Positions 15,285 to 25,550 of a stretch of DNA of 56,209 nt are shown in pieces. The DNA is from Desulfobacteraceae bacterium (GTDB lineage Bacteria > Desulfobacterota > Desulfobacteria > Desulfobacterales > Desulfobacteraceae), in contig JAFLJU010000656.1 of the NCBI GenBank assembly GCA_022712835.1, positions 1 to 56,209 on the forward strand. The letters are read 5' to 3'. A program made the translations under genes and the position numbers. A model generated the notes under the pieces. The model saw only the letters and a list, made by a program, of their open reading frames with translations. It searched no databases and was not told the origin of the DNA. Position 1 is the stretch's first letter. Each line of letters starts with the position of its first letter.

Positions 15285-16631
15285 TTATGCAATGTATACT
15301 TCACTATCGGTACTTAATCGCACCATCAGTGTAGCTAGAGTAGTATATACAAATTGATCATTCTTACGTAACTGTAGCATTGTAGTATATGTGATAGCTT
15401 CTAATATACCAGATTTCATCATGACTTGATCTTCACCATCATAGATATACTCGATCGGTGTACCAGGTTTTAACATATATAACCTAGCCATGTTCCACCC
15501 TAGCGTAATCATTTCAGCATTACCCATAGCTAGACTAGATAACTTAGTGAAGATGTTATTAGTGGGTTCTTCATATGAAGGTATAGCTGAGTTCTTCACT
15601 ATGGAGTGAGATTTATTATTAGATATAGTTAGACAAGTATCACTTATAGTCATGGTCTTTGGATCTACTTGACCATCTAGCATCCTATCTGATGATGCAT
15701 ATACTTTATTAGATCCTTCATTCTCCATAGCTACATTAGACATGGTAGTATGTTCTATGTCAGTATTAGATACGATAGTGAGTACTTTACCTTGTAGGTC
15801 ATGATAGTTATTGAGTCCACTATATGTACTAGGACTCACTTTGACTATCTTTAGCTTATCAGGTCTCTCTATTTCAGTATCATATGCTGGATAGAGGTAG
15901 AGTACTTCGTCAGTGTAGTAGTATGATAATCCTTTATCATAGATACCGAACTTAGTTTGCAAGTAATCAAATATGACTTTATATGAACTCATATTTGGTG
16001 GTATATGGATATGCTTATATTGAGTAGTGTTATGTGGTGGGATCATGTTGATCTTTTTGATACCTAGTACTGACGCTATATACATTATAGCTTTACTCAT
16101 TGTGATATCAGTGATGAGTCCATTAAACATTTGTTTATTTACTGCGTAGTTCGTCTCCGATATGAGTTGGAAATTGATAGGGTATGTCCTAGATACATGA
16201 GAGCCCTTAGTGAGATCTTTTTCAGCACCTTTATTAACTTGAGTCAATCCTTGGATACCGATGCGTTTTGATATATCTTCTAGCTCATGGATAAATACAC
16301 CATATCTATATATCTTAGGTTCTTCTTCCAGTATGATATCGAATGTATCTCTATCTACATATTCGATTACTATCTCAGCATAGAGGTTAGATTGTAGATT
16401 CACTATCTTTAATAAATCATCTGGGAATAGGTTAGCAGTGACTTGTATATCATCAGTTACGTTGACATTGAACAATTGCTTATGTCTTAGTTTGTCTACT
16501 ACTATCTTATCTATTATGAACTCTGGATCATCATAGTTCTTTAGTGTCAAGTTCATAGAGTATATGTTAGATCTATCAATACCGATGATACGATTTAACT
16601 GCTCTACTAACATACTAGTTGCTAATAACAT
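15285..16631 (-). CDS. Probable baseplate hub / tail structural protein
   Basis: 448 aa. Beta-rich segments in the N-terminal half ('VNVTDDIQVTANLFPDDLL', 'AEIVIEYVDRDT') are followed by 'YKVIFDYLQTKFGIYDKGLS', 'YYYTDEVLYLYPAYD' and a C-terminal part with 'LGWNMARLYMLKPGTPIEYI' and 'MMKSGILEAITYTTMLQL'. This layout (beta barrel, a 'FDY...FGIY' module, then 'LKPGxPIxY..DG') reminds me of jumbo-phage baseplate hub proteins, but this is pattern memory rather than a motif proof. It is last in a four-gene operon with 7-10 bp gaps (15285-20169). Confidence 0.55.
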   Translation of the reverse strand: MLLATSMLVEQLNRIIGIDRSNIYSMNLTLKNYDDPEFIIDKIVVDKLRHKQLFNVNVTDDIQVTANLFPDDLLKIVNLQSNLYAEIVIEYVDRDTFDIILEEEPKIYRYGVFIHELEDISKRIGIQGLTQVNKGAEKDLTKGSHVSRTYPINFQLISETNYAVNKQMFNGLITDITMSKAIMYIASVLGIKKINMIPPHNTTQYKHIHIPPNMSSYKVIFDYLQTKFGIYDKGLSYYYTDEVLYLYPAYDTEIERPDKLKIVKVSPSTYSGLNNYHDLQGKVLTIVSNTDIEHTTMSNVAMENEGSNKVYASSDRMLDGQVDPKTMTISDTCLTISNNKSHSIVKNSAIPSYEEPTNNIFTKLSSLAMGNAEMITLGWNMARLYMLKPGTPIEYIYDGEDQVMMKSGILEAITYTTMLQLRKNDQFVYTTLATLMVRLSTDSEVYIA

Positions 16632-16638
16632 AATGACC

Positions 16639-17082
16639 TCATTTACCTAGCATCTTTTGCATAAAGGTTTCATCCAGGTAGATAGCTTTAGCTCTCTTAT
16701 TATACTTAGATATGATACGGATAGATCGCTTAAGCATAGTTACAAATACCTTAGACTTCCTAGAGTAGTCAGCTACATCAGGTACATCAAGATACTTATC
16801 CATCTCATGTACATACTCATTGAGGTACTCATATATAGTGATGATATCATCATCTTTGAGTATCCTAAATGGTATAGTCCTATCGACCATATCTATCATA
16901 GCTGATATAGTGACTCTAGATCTGACTCTAGCATCTACATCTACCTTAGATACATTCTTTATCTTACCATTAGTCATACTTTCTAGATCATCAAAGTAAT
17001 ATAGAGGTAGTTCGCATGGATAAGGTACTCCATTAATAAAACCACTCAATGTGGTATGAATATCGTGACCATAATAACCCAT
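16639..17082 (-). CDS. Small protein of the baseplate-like operon
   Basis: 147 aa, helical and strongly basic in the C-terminal half (MLKRSIRIISKYNKRAKAIY). The N-terminus 'MGYYGHDIHTTLSGFINGVP' is hydrophobic/aromatic but not a signal peptide. RBS TAAGGAGGAGATC. The 7-bp gap to the downstream gene and 10-bp gap to the upstream gene imply co-translation. No family recognised; probably a small tail component. Confidence 0.65.
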   Translation of the reverse strand: MGYYGHDIHTTLSGFINGVPYPCELPLYYFDDLESMTNGKIKNVSKVDVDARVRSRVTISAMIDMVDRTIPFRILKDDDIITIYEYLNEYVHEMDKYLDVPDVADYSRKSKVFVTMLKRSIRIISKYNKRAKAIYLDETFMQKMLGK

Positions 17083-17092
17083 GATCTCCTCC

Positions 17093-18556
17093 TTATGTTA
17101 GTCTACGTATAGCTACATCAGATAGATGTATCAGTACTGGGATATAGTAGAATTTATCATTATCAGTGAGATGAGTAAACGGGAAAGTACTGAGTACATC
17201 ATCTACTAAGAATGGAATATCTACATTATCATTAATCAGCTTATCATATATGAGGTATTCAAACTCAGATAAGCCTATATCGTTATTAGATCCTAATGTG
17301 ATACCACATGTATAAAAGTACTCTAATGGCTCATACTGTTTAGTTACTAATGAATATGCAGTATCATAGAGGTGATTAGTATATCGTGTATCACTATCTA
17401 TATCACCTAAATGATCTGATATATTAGTTATAGGAGATGTCTCAAATGCATGAATCAGTGCATAGTACAGGTTAGATGAGAAATGATAACTTAAGTACTT
17501 ATCTGTCACTGATCTATCTGCAAATCCGATATCCTGTATCCTATCTTCTTTCTCTTTAAAGTCTTCACCATGTAAGAATACTATTGGTTGTTCATCTAGA
17601 TTAGATATAGTTACATCCCATAGGTAAAAGTTATACTTCACATATCGATGTGATGTGATATCTAGGTGAGTAAGACTATTATCAATGAGAGCTGACCAGA
17701 TAGTATTAGGGAATATATCTAAGTAAGTAGGAGCTATTTGACATATATCCCTCTTAGTATCATGTACTGATACTTTATCAGTCATGAACTTTACCAGGTA
17801 TGGATCATATAACGTATCTGATCGTATCAATGTCTTCTCATATGTATCATGAAACTGAGACATCATGAGATTGATTAGCTTAGATCTAGTATTCTTGAGT
17901 TTTACTAGCTGATGATATGAGTCATCACTGAGTAAGGTAACATTCTCATCAAAGTACTTCTGCTTATCAAAGTATAATACATCTACTACAGATGATTCAA
18001 GCTTATCATGAATAGTGTCATCTAAGAATGCATATAGGTGAAAGTTGATAAGGTAATTAGTACCTTTCCTAATAGATAATGGTGTTACTAGATCTACTAT
18101 GAATACGCCGATATTATCATCTGGTAGATTGAGGTAAAATATATCTCCTACGTTAGGTGAGAGACCAGGATACATGATACATTCACCATCTATTTTAGTC
18201 TCAGTACTATTAGGATCTATCTCTATATTTAACTCATCCTTTATCCTGAATTGTAGCTGTTTAATTAAGTCATAGCTAGAATGTACAGCAGCTCGTTCTA
18301 ATGAGAAACTGTGATCTCCAGTTTGCTTATTGATATATGGTATTCTACGCTTATAATACTCTACAGTGACTTCTACTCCTTCTGGGTATGTCAATATTGC
18401 GCCAAATATATCTCCATATGTATCAGGAGATATAGCTGTTCGATTAATGAATGTATTCTTTACTGCGGTATCTATGTGTTTAGATTCTATCACTTGCTGA
18501 CTAGATCCTAATCTGGTAGATGGATCATCTCTATCTGTCAATTTTACTAATGGCAT
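17093..18556 (-). CDS. Probable baseplate/tail structural protein
   Basis: 487 aa. The stretch 'GECIMYPGLSPNVGDIFYLN' followed by 'LPDDNIGVFIVDLVTPLSIRK' and 'YLINFHLYAFLDD' matches my memory of jumbo-phage virion proteins with a 'PGF.P..GD.FyY.L.dg..G.F.V..v.R' motif. It is mostly beta in the first half and helical in the second. RBS GATAGGAGAGC. Third gene in order of transcription within the tight operon. Exact position in the virion unknown. Confidence 0.6.
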   Translation of the reverse strand: MPLVKLTDRDDPSTRLGSSQQVIESKHIDTAVKNTFINRTAISPDTYGDIFGAILTYPEGVEVTVEYYKRRIPYINKQTGDHSFSLERAAVHSSYDLIKQLQFRIKDELNIEIDPNSTETKIDGECIMYPGLSPNVGDIFYLNLPDDNIGVFIVDLVTPLSIRKGTNYLINFHLYAFLDDTIHDKLESSVVDVLYFDKQKYFDENVTLLSDDSYHQLVKLKNTRSKLINLMMSQFHDTYEKTLIRSDTLYDPYLVKFMTDKVSVHDTKRDICQIAPTYLDIFPNTIWSALIDNSLTHLDITSHRYVKYNFYLWDVTISNLDEQPIVFLHGEDFKEKEDRIQDIGFADRSVTDKYLSYHFSSNLYYALIHAFETSPITNISDHLGDIDSDTRYTNHLYDTAYSLVTKQYEPLEYFYTCGITLGSNNDIGLSEFEYLIYDKLINDNVDIPFLVDDVLSTFPFTHLTDNDKFYYIPVLIHLSDVAIRRLT

Positions 18557-18564
18557 ATGCTCTC

Positions 18565-20169
18565 CTATCTACTGGTGTTTATTGTAATATTATTTAGTAC
18601 TATCGATCTACCATATCCATGACGAGCTCCTAATGTAGGACCTTGTTGATATGTAGCTGGTAGATATAGCTGTTCGTCCCCAGTGATACTATTATTAGTG
18701 ATGGTAATGTACCCATGACGTTCCAGATACTGAGCGAAATATTCAAGATAACTGACATAGTAGTCTGGGTTGTTTAACATGTAATATATATACTTAGCAT
18801 CTAGTATAGTAATATCTACTACGAGTGATATCACTATCCGATATACCTTAGTAATTGATATTCTGTCTATTACAGATAAGACTAGATCATCAGTGATATT
18901 GATATTATCATAAGTCATGAGATTATCATTACTAAAGATAGCTATGTTGAATATACTCTCACGCTTTAAGACATTGATCTTATCTTCTAATGTAGTTAAT
19001 TCATCTATAGCATTAGCTAATTCAGTAGGTAATAGTGGGTAGATGTCATTAGGTATATCTACACCTAATGATAATGTTGCATCATTAGGATCTACCTCTA
19101 CAGCTAGGATACCTTTAAATACTGACTGATATTGATTAGCGTAACGATGATGCATAGCTGGAGTATGATTCCAATCATCGTAATCTGGATACCTAGTGAG
19201 AGGATATGCTTTCTTTAAACTCACTACTTGATTCTTACTCATAAAGAATTCATTGATGACCGAATTAGGATGTGTCCTTACCTTATCTGGATCATTATGT
19301 GTATATGCTTTCTTTATCAATGAGCTACCGAATAACTGATTATTTATCATAATTGGGAACTTCAAACGTAGTAGTGATGGTTTACTAAATTGGAACTTAT
19401 AGTTAAACTCCACTGAGTACCTATCTACTACTTTATTATTACGCTCATCTTCATCTGGTGGATCTGCTGAGTAATCTAGTACTCCTAATACATTAGTCAT
19501 CTCTCGATATATCACTAGCTCCTTATTACCAGAGTCTAGCTGATGTCTATTTACTAATATTCTAATAGCATCACCACTAGCTATCTTGAGATACTCTTGG
19601 AATGTCATAGTTAAATCATCCTGTAACTTATATACCTTATATAGCATCATGATGAGTCTATCAGCTAGTGGGTAATTATACTCCACATCGTTGTAATTAT
19701 ATATAGTAGATGATGACATCGCTTTAGCATATATCGATGTAGATACTAGGTCAGCTAGTTCTACTGATTTGAGTTTCATCTTGAATTTGAGCTCAACTGA
19801 GCATGGTACAGATACTTCATAGAGATATACATTAGGTCGCTTATCTCGCAATATTGGAGTTTCTCCAAATAGACCTCTATTAGAACCCATGTGGATATCT
19901 TTATCTTTAGTAGTAAACGTATCAAAGATTGTATCGTTAGGATTATAATTAGGCTCTACTGTGACATCACATCTATTCTTAGAGACTCTAACATTACCAG
20001 AGCTATCTTTAAATTTAGATGAATCGTTTCCGGTAGTATAGATAAATAGGTTACCCTTAAATAATTCTGTCAAACCTAATGAACGTATGATTCGTCTACT
20101 TATCAATTCTGAGATAGGATTAACTATCTGTTTAGCACTTTCTGGTATTAACGTATCTAATGTAGGCAT
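18565..20169 (-). CDS. Probable baseplate/tail structural protein, first gene of operon
   Basis: 534 aa from the ATG at 20169 (MPTLDTLIPESAKQIVNPI), which is preceded by CTAGGAGTACATAT. A longer frame reaching 20283 lacks an RBS and opens with an unlikely sequence, so I use the internal start. A central segment 'FQFSKPSLLRLKFPIMINNQ' and the C-terminal 'GPTLGARHGYGRSIV' look like virion-protein features. No enzyme motif. It is followed at 8-10 bp spacing by three more genes, so all four are expected to be made together. Confidence 0.6.
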   Translation of the reverse strand: MPTLDTLIPESAKQIVNPISELISRRIIRSLGLTELFKGNLFIYTTGNDSSKFKDSSGNVRVSKNRCDVTVEPNYNPNDTIFDTFTTKDKDIHMGSNRGLFGETPILRDKRPNVYLYEVSVPCSVELKFKMKLKSVELADLVSTSIYAKAMSSSTIYNYNDVEYNYPLADRLIMMLYKVYKLQDDLTMTFQEYLKIASGDAIRILVNRHQLDSGNKELVIYREMTNVLGVLDYSADPPDEDERNNKVVDRYSVEFNYKFQFSKPSLLRLKFPIMINNQLFGSSLIKKAYTHNDPDKVRTHPNSVINEFFMSKNQVVSLKKAYPLTRYPDYDDWNHTPAMHHRYANQYQSVFKGILAVEVDPNDATLSLGVDIPNDIYPLLPTELANAIDELTTLEDKINVLKRESIFNIAIFSNDNLMTYDNINITDDLVLSVIDRISITKVYRIVISLVVDITILDAKYIYYMLNNPDYYVSYLEYFAQYLERHGYITITNNSITGDEQLYLPATYQQGPTLGARHGYGRSIVLNNITINTSR

Positions 20170-20439
20170 ATATGTACTCCTAGTGATGATATTAAGATTA
20201 TTTTCAAGATTCACTACAGATATTAGCCTGTAACTCAATTTCACTCCCATATGGAAGATAGTCAAAGACCAGTGACAGATCATTCATGCTTAGTACTTCT
20301 TATAATTATGAGTACATATACTTACAGTGACATACTCATAATAGTATAGTGGTAATATGATTTCAAGCATCACTACCACTATATCATTTATAATGATACC
20401 TTGTTCATTTAATATATCACAATAATGGAGATAACTCTT
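20170..20439. promoter_or_regulatory. Divergent intergenic region
   Basis: 270 bp between the minus-strand operon and the plus-strand gene at 20440. It contains a hairpin ATAGTGGTA ... TACCACTAT (20345-20381) and AT-rich boxes, but not the TTTCAGGTATATAT core. Promoters for both directions must lie here; I cannot place them exactly. Confidence 0.4.
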
Positions 20440-22041
20440 ATGGCAATTCATAGCTTCGTATCTGATGGATCAGTATTTGATCCCAACATCACCTTATTAA
20501 ATCTAGAAACTACAACTATCCCATGTGGCTACCTTGATCGTGAAATGATTGAACATATGGTTCAACCTATTGAGTTTACAGATACTAGAACTCAAAGATT
20601 ACCTATCGTATATAGACAATCTTTTCACAATAATGATGATACCACAATAGGTAATCTGATGATACCTGATATCATCGATAGCTACGGTAATATCGCTGAT
20701 CCATTTACAGTAACGATGATGCAATATGATTCACTAACTGACGCTGTCACAGCTTGGTCATATGCTACGTTATATGATGATGTAAATGATGTACATCCTA
20801 AGATGGTATATGATAATACTACATTAGTTGGAATGGCTAATGAGACATTACTATCTACACCTGTAGTCATAACATCTAATCGTAAATACAATCTCACATT
20901 TGATCATACTAAACTGGAAGCATCTGAGATAACTCTCATTGAGAGTCTCACTGAACAAGATAAAGAGTACCTATTCAATATCATCGAGTACCTGAACTAT
21001 GGTACTATTCCAGATGATACCTTAGTCGATATCGATAATGTACTTACATCAGATGTATCATTTACTGGGTATGTTGCAAGCTCAATAGATATATCTAATA
21101 CATGTGATATCTTACATGTACATGACGATGTAAACTTACATAGACATGTTCCTAGCTGGGGTACTTTCTCATTCGATAAAGGTGGTGAAATACTAGAGTT
21201 GACTGCATGGTTTGGTAGAGCTCCATTTAGGAACGATTATCCTCTTTTCACTGTACTCTCAGTCGTACCACCATTACCATTAGAGACATTATTAGATCCA
21301 TCTCATCTATCCGATCCATTTGATTCAGCTATCTTATCTAGATCTACAGCTAATAATATTCTAGTACCTGGCCTTACTACCGATGATCAATCTGGTATGC
21401 AAACATTCACTACATTACATGTATTTGATAACCAATCAAGGTACCTTACATTTAACATAATGTACCGTGGTAGAGAGCTAAACTTTATAGAAGCTAGACA
21501 AGTTATAATAAATTTACTCATAGATAGTGGATTAGGTAGTCTACCAGTATGGAAATCACGTTTTCCTGAATTGTTCGTTGTGAATCAGTACTACCTGATA
21601 CCGCTATATGATGATATCACACAATTGACCAATACCGATATCCACCCATCTATTACAGATTATATCAATTTAAAAACTAAAGTAGATATAGTAACATCTG
21701 AATTAGTTCTCAACTCTACTTTAGAGATGATGACAGTAGCTTATGATAAATATATAATCGGTGTAGTCGGGTTAGCTCATAACGACGGTACATCATTACG
21801 AGAAGCTCATTCAACATATCGAGATTTTAGCACCACTGATCCAGGGTTTAATGAGATGAATACTATTGATCGTGGTTGGTCTATACATCTAAACCAAGCA
21901 TTTGCTATAGCTGCTGGTGAAACTAATAATACCATATATGGTGAGTTGACTGAAGGTGGTAGAAATTTTATTAGCGTAATGACTAATAAAAACGCATATC
22001 ATGTAATAACTAAAGCTAGTTACTTAGAAGCACTACTCTAA
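20440..22041 (+). CDS. Hypothetical virion-like protein
   Basis: 533 aa from the ATG at 20440 (MAIHSFVSDGSVFDPN). The upstream in-frame ATG at 20425 overlaps the GGAG that serves as RBS for 20440, so the internal start is preferred. The product is acidic and largely beta in appearance, with many 'xDITxxxNTDIxPSI' type strands, and no catalytic motif. It sits between the baseplate-like operon and the collagen-like fibre gene, which favours a tail or adsorption role (inference). Confidence 0.6.
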   Translation: MAIHSFVSDGSVFDPNITLLNLETTTIPCGYLDREMIEHMVQPIEFTDTRTQRLPIVYRQSFHNNDDTTIGNLMIPDIIDSYGNIADPFTVTMMQYDSLTDAVTAWSYATLYDDVNDVHPKMVYDNTTLVGMANETLLSTPVVITSNRKYNLTFDHTKLEASEITLIESLTEQDKEYLFNIIEYLNYGTIPDDTLVDIDNVLTSDVSFTGYVASSIDISNTCDILHVHDDVNLHRHVPSWGTFSFDKGGEILELTAWFGRAPFRNDYPLFTVLSVVPPLPLETLLDPSHLSDPFDSAILSRSTANNILVPGLTTDDQSGMQTFTTLHVFDNQSRYLTFNIMYRGRELNFIEARQVIINLLIDSGLGSLPVWKSRFPELFVVNQYYLIPLYDDITQLTNTDIHPSITDYINLKTKVDIVTSELVLNSTLEMMTVAYDKYIIGVVGLAHNDGTSLREAHSTYRDFSTTDPGFNEMNTIDRGWSIHLNQAFAIAAGETNNTIYGELTEGGRNFISVMTNKNAYHVITKASYLEALL

Positions 22042-22059
22042 ATCTAAAAAAAAGAGAGA

Positions 22060-22095
22060 CTACTTGATCACACTAACATTAGTGTGATCAAGTAG
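22060..22095. terminator. Bidirectional terminator
   Basis: 17-bp stem CTACTTGATCACACTAA / TTAGTGTGATCAAGTAG between convergent stops at 22041 and 22105, with an A-run before it. Confidence 0.85.
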
Positions 22096-22104
22096 GATAG
22101 TGTG

Positions 22105-23955
22105 TTATAAATTCATCATCTGTACTTCACTACATACTTCAGATATTACTCTTAAGTTACTAAATTCCATAAATGTAAACTCTGAACCTATCATAAGTAA
22201 TGCTGATTGAAAGTCAACATTACCCTGTAATAGTACTGGAGATGTATCATCAGTATAACTACCATCATAGACCTGAGTAAAGAAATCACTAAGAGACATC
22301 CCAGAACCTAATGGTACATCAGTATCACCTGTGATGTTTGTAGTATCGACAATTACACCATCTACATATAACTGTAGTAGATTATTATCTGGATCATATA
22401 CTACTCCCATTCTAAGTTTATTATTAATAGGATATGTACCTGTACTATCAGTTTCCGATATGGCAGCTTTAGCTACAGGAACACTACTACCATGATCTGA
22501 TATATACATAGATAGACTACCTGATGTGAAGCATGAATCTAGTGATGGTAACGTACCTCTAATATATACATCGAGGAGTACAGTGACACCATGATCATTA
22601 CTAGGGAAATTATCATCATAACTGATAACGATCGATTCCATTTCACGAGTCATGTGTGTATCAGTAGTAAGTATGAAACTAGATACAAATGGTAATGGTT
22701 CCACTTGAGATGTAGCTACTACTAATCGAGATACTGATGAATTACTATCTGGAATGAGCTTCACTGATACAGTACCTGATGATATATTAGATATATCTGC
22801 TGATACTGTATATAATTCGGTCGTATCACTAGTAGTGATTATAGATGAAGCTAGTACTACACCGGCATCATCTAATATCTGCATCTCTACAGATAATGGA
22901 TCACTTGTACGTAATCTGACACTATATGTCACATCAGTATGATCACTGATAGGTAATGTAGTATCAGCATCTAATGTCCAAGGTGATTGTCCGTCTTTAT
23001 CTACGTTAGTTACATCTATAGCTAATATACTATCATAGCCGATTGACTGAGTAGCGTTAGTTAGTGTATATGCGTTAAGTGAGTTACTATTAAGAAAATA
23101 GTTAGTACCGACACCTTCACGCATCATCCCATTTTTAGTAAATCTTGGTGTATTTACATCACTACTTATCATCATACCATACCGGTCAATGTGAGTAGCT
23201 GGTGAATTTCTGATATAATTAGTTACTATATTACCTTGGGAAGTATCCATATTAATCTTGAATGGGATATCTAGTAATGGTGCAGTCGGTGGTAATGCTC
23301 CCACTCCACCTATTCCATCTATTCCATCAGCACCATCAGCACCATCGACTCCATCTCTCCCATCGACTCCATCTATTCCATCTATTCCATCTATTCCATC
23401 TCTCCCATCGGCTCCAGTAGCTCCAGTAGCTCCAGTAGCCCCAGTACCTCCAGTACCAGTAGCTACCTCACCTGTAGATAGATATGTGACATGTTCAGTA
23501 GTACCTGTATCATTAGTCAGAGTAGATGTCACTGTCAATATGATATCTGTAGCGTCTTCTGGTACAGTGACATTGATAAGTGCTCCAGCTATTTCACTAC
23601 CATATATATCATTCGACTTGATACTATATGTGTGATACTCTACAGTACCTACGTTAGATGCGATATCTATGATCTCACCATCATGAGAGACTATCTGTTC
23701 GATAGCTAATAATCTGGTAGTATCACTAGTACATGTATATTCAAATGGATCGGATGTGATAGATACCTTAGCTGATATATTAAGGTTCATCATGTGATCA
23801 TAACTACGACTCAGACCGATAGTCCGATCTATTCTGTAGTTCAATCTATCAATCACTAATGATGGATCAGTTACTACTAATGTCTCAAATCCTAAATTAT
23901 ACTTATATACTGACCCAACTTTAGTCAGTGGGATATTATTCTGCAATATGAACAT
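22105..23955 (-). CDS. Tail fibre-like protein with collagen stalk
   Basis: 616 aa. Residues 1-160 form a beta-rich N-terminal region. Residues ~165-220 are collagen-like Gly-X-Y triplets (GATGATGADGRDGIDGIDG and so on), typical of trimeric phage fibre stalks. After a Pro turn ('GALPPTAPLLDIPF') the C-terminal ~390 aa contain strands resembling a LamG/concanavalin jelly-roll ('LRMGVVYDPDNNLLQLYVDG', 'VDFQSALLMIGSEFTFMEF'), a common carbohydrate-binding tip. It probably takes part in host recognition. RBS GATGGAGTAG. Repeated codons of the stalk (23300-23460) are a likely site of length variation. Confidence 0.8.
   Translation of the reverse strand: MFILQNNIPLTKVGSVYKYNLGFETLVVTDPSLVIDRLNYRIDRTIGLSRSYDHMMNLNISAKVSITSDPFEYTCTSDTTRLLAIEQIVSHDGEIIDIASNVGTVEYHTYSIKSNDIYGSEIAGALINVTVPEDATDIILTVTSTLTNDTGTTEHVTYLSTGEVATGTGGTGATGATGATGADGRDGIDGIDGIDGVDGRDGVDGADGADGIDGIGGVGALPPTAPLLDIPFKINMDTSQGNIVTNYIRNSPATHIDRYGMMISSDVNTPRFTKNGMMREGVGTNYFLNSNSLNAYTLTNATQSIGYDSILAIDVTNVDKDGQSPWTLDADTTLPISDHTDVTYSVRLRTSDPLSVEMQILDDAGVVLASSIITTSDTTELYTVSADISNISSGTVSVKLIPDSNSSVSRLVVATSQVEPLPFVSSFILTTDTHMTREMESIVISYDDNFPSNDHGVTVLLDVYIRGTLPSLDSCFTSGSLSMYISDHGSSVPVAKAAISETDSTGTYPINNKLRMGVVYDPDNNLLQLYVDGVIVDTTNITGDTDVPLGSGMSLSDFFTQVYDGSYTDDTSPVLLQGNVDFQSALLMIGSEFTFMEFSNLRVISEVCSEVQMMNL
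23300..23460 (-). repeat. Collagen-like triplet repeat region
   Basis: Nine-base units such as CCATCTATT, CCATCGACT and CCAGTAGCT repeat along the coding sequence and encode Gly-Ile-Asp, Gly-Val-Asp and Gly-Ala-Thr triplets. Confidence 0.9.
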
Positions 23956-23967
23956 AACTACTCCATC

Positions 23968-25317
23968 TTATTTTTGATTGATCAGAGCTACTATGTCTAA
24001 TATAGACATATAACTACGGTCTTGTTTATCTGCATTAAATGACCAGATTCCAGTACTGTTAATTATATCAGATGATTTACTATTAGCCTCTGTAAGCTTC
24101 TTACAGAACTCAACATATCCAATCGATGATACTTCAGGTAAGTTCCAGTTATTACGTATATATAAAAACTGTCCTAGTATCTCTAATGTCCTACGAAACT
24201 CATAATCATCTTTAATGAGCTGTCTAATATTCTTACGGTTAAATTCCCAATCACCAAATCCTAACTTGTACGTGAGAGTACCTGACATTAATGACGTCTT
24301 ACTATTCTTGATGAGATTAAAGTATTCCAAGTACTCCTGTATCCCATAATACTGAGAACTGATATGATGTACGATAGAGCCAGATACATTATTCTTACAA
24401 CGACATATTATAGAAATTATCTCTTGTAGCTCAACAGGTGAACCTGAATCGTGAGGGTATTGACATTTCTTATTAGTATCTTGGAGTATACCTACCTTTC
24501 TAGTCTCTAGTAGATTATTAGACTGGAATGTGAATTGTGTACCTACTCGCTTGATATGATCTGATCCTCTCATATGTGGTAAGTCTTTATTACTAGCAGC
24601 ATATGGGTCCATCTTGATCTTATCACCTATATGGGCTGTCAATATAAAGTAGATACCTTTAGCTGCTAATGCTGGTAGCTGACTCATGAACTGAGTTTTA
24701 GCATTACCGTCACCCATATATACTGTATTAGTTTTAGCATCACCTACTGTATATTGTTCAAATACTTCAGCTTGCTTAGTGAATTCACCTGCTGAGAAGC
24801 TATCAATCAATACTAAAGTAGGTCGCCATGCCTTTAAGAACTTACCGTGACGATCTATAAATGGTGTCTCTTCTATGAGATCTTTACGATGCTTTTCTTT
24901 ATTACGTGCTATATCTTGCACTACTTTAAATACTTGACCTAAGTCAGCATGAGTCTTATCGAAAAGTTCAATGCGATCATACAACGGATCGTTAGGTAAC
25001 GGATCAGCTCCACCTAATTGGATAACTCGTTCGACTCCAGCTATGGATATCTCTGAATCATATACTACACCAATAGATTTCTCGTAGTTCTTGATAGCTC
25101 TAACAAAATACCCTATAGCTACAGATGACTTAAATGTTTGTTCTCTACCAGTGATAGCGTTAGTCATAGCTAATCCACCATTGAGTATCATAGTGGATTT
25201 ATTTTTCACCTTACCTGGGATGAACTTACCAGTAGCTATATCAAAATGAGTTCCAGTGTTAAGGCTAAATCTACCTAGAGATAGATCTTTATTATTTAGA
25301 CTAGTTAGTAGCGACAT
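23968..25317 (-). CDS. RecA/UvsX-like recombinase ATPase
   Basis: 449 aa. 'ITGREQTFKSS' (residues ~55-65) is a P-loop with Phe before the Lys, as in T4 UvsX (SFKSN). 'GVVYDSEISI' follows at the position of the RecA catalytic acid, and 'RPTLVLIDSFSAGEF' is a Walker B strand. 'IYFILTAHIGDKI' resembles the L2-proximal strand of RecA/UvsX proteins. It should form filaments on ssDNA and drive recombination-dependent replication. The C-terminal ~150 aa are family-specific. Start supported by CACGGAGAATG. It is the only replication gene within the virion-gene region. Confidence 0.75.
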   Translation of the reverse strand: MSLLTSLNNKDLSLGRFSLNTGTHFDIATGKFIPGKVKNKSTMILNGGLAMTNAITGREQTFKSSVAIGYFVRAIKNYEKSIGVVYDSEISIAGVERVIQLGGADPLPNDPLYDRIELFDKTHADLGQVFKVVQDIARNKEKHRKDLIEETPFIDRHGKFLKAWRPTLVLIDSFSAGEFTKQAEVFEQYTVGDAKTNTVYMGDGNAKTQFMSQLPALAAKGIYFILTAHIGDKIKMDPYAASNKDLPHMRGSDHIKRVGTQFTFQSNNLLETRKVGILQDTNKKCQYPHDSGSPVELQEIISIICRCKNNVSGSIVHHISSQYYGIQEYLEYFNLIKNSKTSLMSGTLTYKLGFGDWEFNRKNIRQLIKDDYEFRRTLEILGQFLYIRNNWNLPEVSSIGYVEFCKKLTEANSKSSDIINSTGIWSFNADKQDRSYMSILDIVALINQK

Positions 25318-25507
25318 GATTACATTCTCCGTGTATTATTAGATTACAAAAAACAGACACCTGATCTAGTGATTAGATAGCATATCAGACACTACTCGAT
25401 ATACTACCTGATCTATAAGATTATGAGGTTCTATGATAAATAATTTCACTATATAACCTAGTCTAGTAGCTATGAATAGTTATTATAAAAAAATAATAAA
25501 GTAGTAA
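25318..25507 (-). promoter_or_regulatory. Upstream region of the recombinase gene
   Basis: Contains a degenerate palindromic unit (AGATAGCATATCAG ... TGATATACTACCT-like, 25365-25412) of the transcript hairpin type. No clear TTTCAGGTATATAT box. Confidence 0.4.
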
Positions 25508-25544
25508 CCCCCAACTTATCTAATACTACTAGATAAGTTGGGGG
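25508..25544 (-). terminator. Strong terminator hairpin
   Basis: 15-bp stem CCCCCAACTTATCTA / TAGATAAGTTGGGGG followed in gene direction by TTACTACTTTATTATTTTTTT, directly after the stop of 25551-25778. Confidence 0.85.
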
Positions 25545-25550
25545 GAGGTA

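Noticed and set aside
20170..20283. Longer N-terminus for 18565-20169
   Set aside because: CTAGGAG lies in front of 20169, and the extension has no RBS.
22754..23709. Pro/Ser-rich and other ORFs on the plus strand opposite the fibre gene
   Set aside because: They mirror the collagen repeat on the opposite strand, lack RBS and overlap a well supported gene.
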